7,264 nt of DNA from Candidatus Zipacnadia bacterium (GTDB taxonomy: Bacteria > Armatimonadota > UBA5377 > JALGUK01): the NCBI GenBank assembly GCA_029820875.1, contig JALGUK010000076.1, forward strand, positions 1-7,264, in the 5' to 3' direction. Position numbers and translations under genes: made by a program. The notes under the pieces are model-generated. The model did not search any database. It saw only the letters and a program-made list of their open reading frames with translations, and had not been told where the DNA came from. This document shows positions 5,938 through 7,264 of this stretch, in pieces. Within the stretch, counting starts at the first letter, position 1, and every line of letters starts with the position of its first letter.

Positions 5938-7264
5938 ATGGAAGAGTCTCGTGAATCGCGTTTCCAAGATGCTAGCCTGACTGATGTGGAGCTAACCGAG
6001 CGCATATTCTGGTTCATCCGGCTCCGCTGGCTTGCAGCGGGAGCTGTCTTGGGTGCCGTGTTCGGAGCGCATTATGTTTTGGGCATTCGTCTGCCTGTTG
6101 CGCCGTTAGTAACGCTTGCGCTCGGGATTGCAGCCTACAATGCGGTGTTCCTCGTCGTTTTGCGTCGCCGGTGGTCGCCAGACAATCCCATTCCGGCACG
6201 CACCGCCACAGATTGCGCAAACCTACAAATTACCACGGACCTCGTATTCCTCACCCTCCTTATCCACCTATCGGGAGGAGTGGAAAACCCGTTCTTTTTC
6301 TTCTTCATCTTCCACATGATTATCGCCAGCATCCTGCTTTCACCCAACGCGGCGTATCTGCAGGCTACGCTGGCTGGAACTCTTTTCTCGGCCGTGGTTA
6401 TCCTGGAATACATCGGGGTCGTGCCCCACTATCACCTCGAGGGTTTCGCCCCACCCGGGATGGCGCATAGCAGGCTGGTCTGGGGAATCTTGGGGTCCTT
6501 CATCAGCACCCTGTTTCTTTCTGTGTTCATGGCCACATCAATCAGCCAGGAGCTGCGTAGGCGCCAGCGCGAAATGGCAATACTGAACATGAAAATCCAG
6601 GAAGATGCGCAGAAGCTTCAGGAGGCTTACAAGGCCCTGAGCGCTACCCAGCGCCTGCAGACTCAGTACATGCGTAAGGTCGCCCACGAACTCCGCTCCC
6701 CTCTCGGGGCGCTGGCCACCAATCTCCGCGTGATATTGGAAGGTCTGACGGGTGATGTCCCACCCAAGCAACGCGAAATGCTCTCTCGGGCAGAGAAGAA
6801 GTCTACGGAACTGCTCAAGACAGTCAACGACCTCCTTATCCTGTCACGCAGTCGCAGTGGGCGGCTCCAGGAACAGTTCGAGAACGTGGCGATCGAGCAT
6901 GTAGCTGAAAGGGTAATCGGACTTCTCAGCCAGCGGGCAGCCGACAAGAACGTGACAGTCAAGAGTGATTTCCCTCGCGACCTCCCGCCGGTTTTCGGCG
7001 ACCCTGAGGGGGTTGAGCAGGTTCTTACCAACCTGGTGGCCAACGCCATCAAGTACACGTCCGAAAACGGCACCGTCACCGTGTCTGCAAAGCACGTCGG
7101 GGATGAAGTGCGGCTCCTGGTCTCGGATACGGGTATCGGCATCCCCAACGATGACCTTCCGAGAATATTCGACGAATTCTACCGAACAAAGAACGCCAGG
7201 CAATTCGAGCCGGTCGGCACCGGCCTTGGACTTGCGATAGTCGCCTCAATTGTCGAGGCCCACG
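5938..7264 (+). CDS. RegB/PrrB-like six-TM sensor histidine kinase, 3'-truncated
   Basis: This membrane sensor kinase is open to the window edge, giving 442 residues without a stop. The ATG at 5938 follows AAGGG (5927-5931). About six hydrophobic segments lie near 31-49, 54-76, 99-112, 117-135, 138-160 and 181-203. Between TM3 and TM4 is GGVENPF (113-119), one residue different from the quinone-binding GGVANPF of RegB. A polar, coiled-coil-like linker (about 204-240) leads to the dimerisation/phosphoacceptor domain with VAHELRSP, H250 being the phosphorylated His. The ATPase domain has an N-box (NLVANAIKYT, 365-374), DTGIGIP (397-403), FDEFYR (411-416) and GTGLGLAI (427-434). Perhaps only a few tens of residues are missing. 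The only cysteine seen is C93, so the redox-active Cys near the His of RegB is absent. It probably senses the membrane quinone or redox state and phosphorylates the upstream receiver or an unseen regulator. Confidence 0.93.
   Translation, partial: MEESRESRFQDASLTDVELTERIFWFIRLRWLAAGAVLGAVFGAHYVLGIRLPVAPLVTLALGIAAYNAVFLVVLRRRWSPDNPIPARTATDCANLQITTDLVFLTLLIHLSGGVENPFFFFFIFHMIIASILLSPNAAYLQATLAGTLFSAVVILEYIGVVPHYHLEGFAPPGMAHSRLVWGILGSFISTLFLSVFMATSISQELRRRQREMAILNMKIQEDAQKLQEAYKALSATQRLQTQYMRKVAHELRSPLGALATNLRVILEGLTGDVPPKQREMLSRAEKKSTELLKTVNDLLILSRSRSGRLQEQFENVAIEHVAERVIGLLSQRAADKNVTVKSDFPRDLPPVFGDPEGVEQVLTNLVANAIKYTSENGTVTVSAKHVGDEVRLLVSDTGIGIPNDDLPRIFDEFYRTKNARQFEPVGTGLGLAIVASIVEAH

Noticed and set aside
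6288..6308. T/C-rich tract (cttt ttc ttc type) as a possible regulatory pyrimidine run
   Set aside because: It encodes the five consecutive phenylalanines at the start of TM4 in the kinase, so coding explains it.
6663..7148. Minus-strand open frame of 161 codons opposite the histidine kinase
   Set aside because: The plus-strand frame encodes the H-, N-, G1 and F-boxes of a kinase here. The antisense frame is Ser/Arg/Thr-rich with no motif.

Overview
The window comes from a fairly GC-rich genome (roughly 55-60% by eye). It is almost certainly bacterial: the genes have strong Shine-Dalgarno sequences, and the right end holds a membrane histidine kinase next to a receiver-domain protein. The metabolism implied is anaerobic or facultatively anaerobic. 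The sequence alone does not identify the phylum. All supported genes lie on the + strand.

Layout: (1) positions 1-903 hold the 3' end of hypE, a [NiFe]-hydrogenase maturation gene cut by the left edge. (2) Positions 971-4879 hold a compact four-gene set in the order hydB-hydG-hydD-hydA. This order and the protein architectures match a group 3b cytoplasmic, NAD(P)-linked [NiFe] hydrogenase ('sulfhydrogenase' type, as in Pyrococcus furiosus). (3) Positions 4894-5397 encode a HycI/HybD-family endopeptidase that probably trims the C-terminus of HydA. (4) Positions 5415-5831 encode a stand-alone response-regulator receiver domain. (5) After a 106-base spacer rich in inverted repeats, positions 5938-7264 encode a six-TM sensor histidine kinase that runs off the right edge. 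It was found by reading frame 1 directly, because it has no stop codon in the window.

How the genes fit together: HypE helps make the cyanide ligands of the NiFe site. HydA carries that site, and the protease completes HydA maturation. HydD relays electrons through iron-sulfur clusters to HydB (ferredoxin-like) and HydG (FAD, [2Fe-2S], NAD(P)). The kinase carries a GGVENPF heptapeptide between TM3 and TM4, which resembles the quinone-sensing GGVANPF of RegB/PrrB. This suggests a redox-sensing signalling pair attached to the hydrogenase operon. The hydrogenase itself is a known type. The least ordinary part is the linkage to a REC-only regulator plus RegB-like kinase, together with the structured spacer between them. 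I found no mobile elements, CRISPR arrays, tRNA or rRNA genes.
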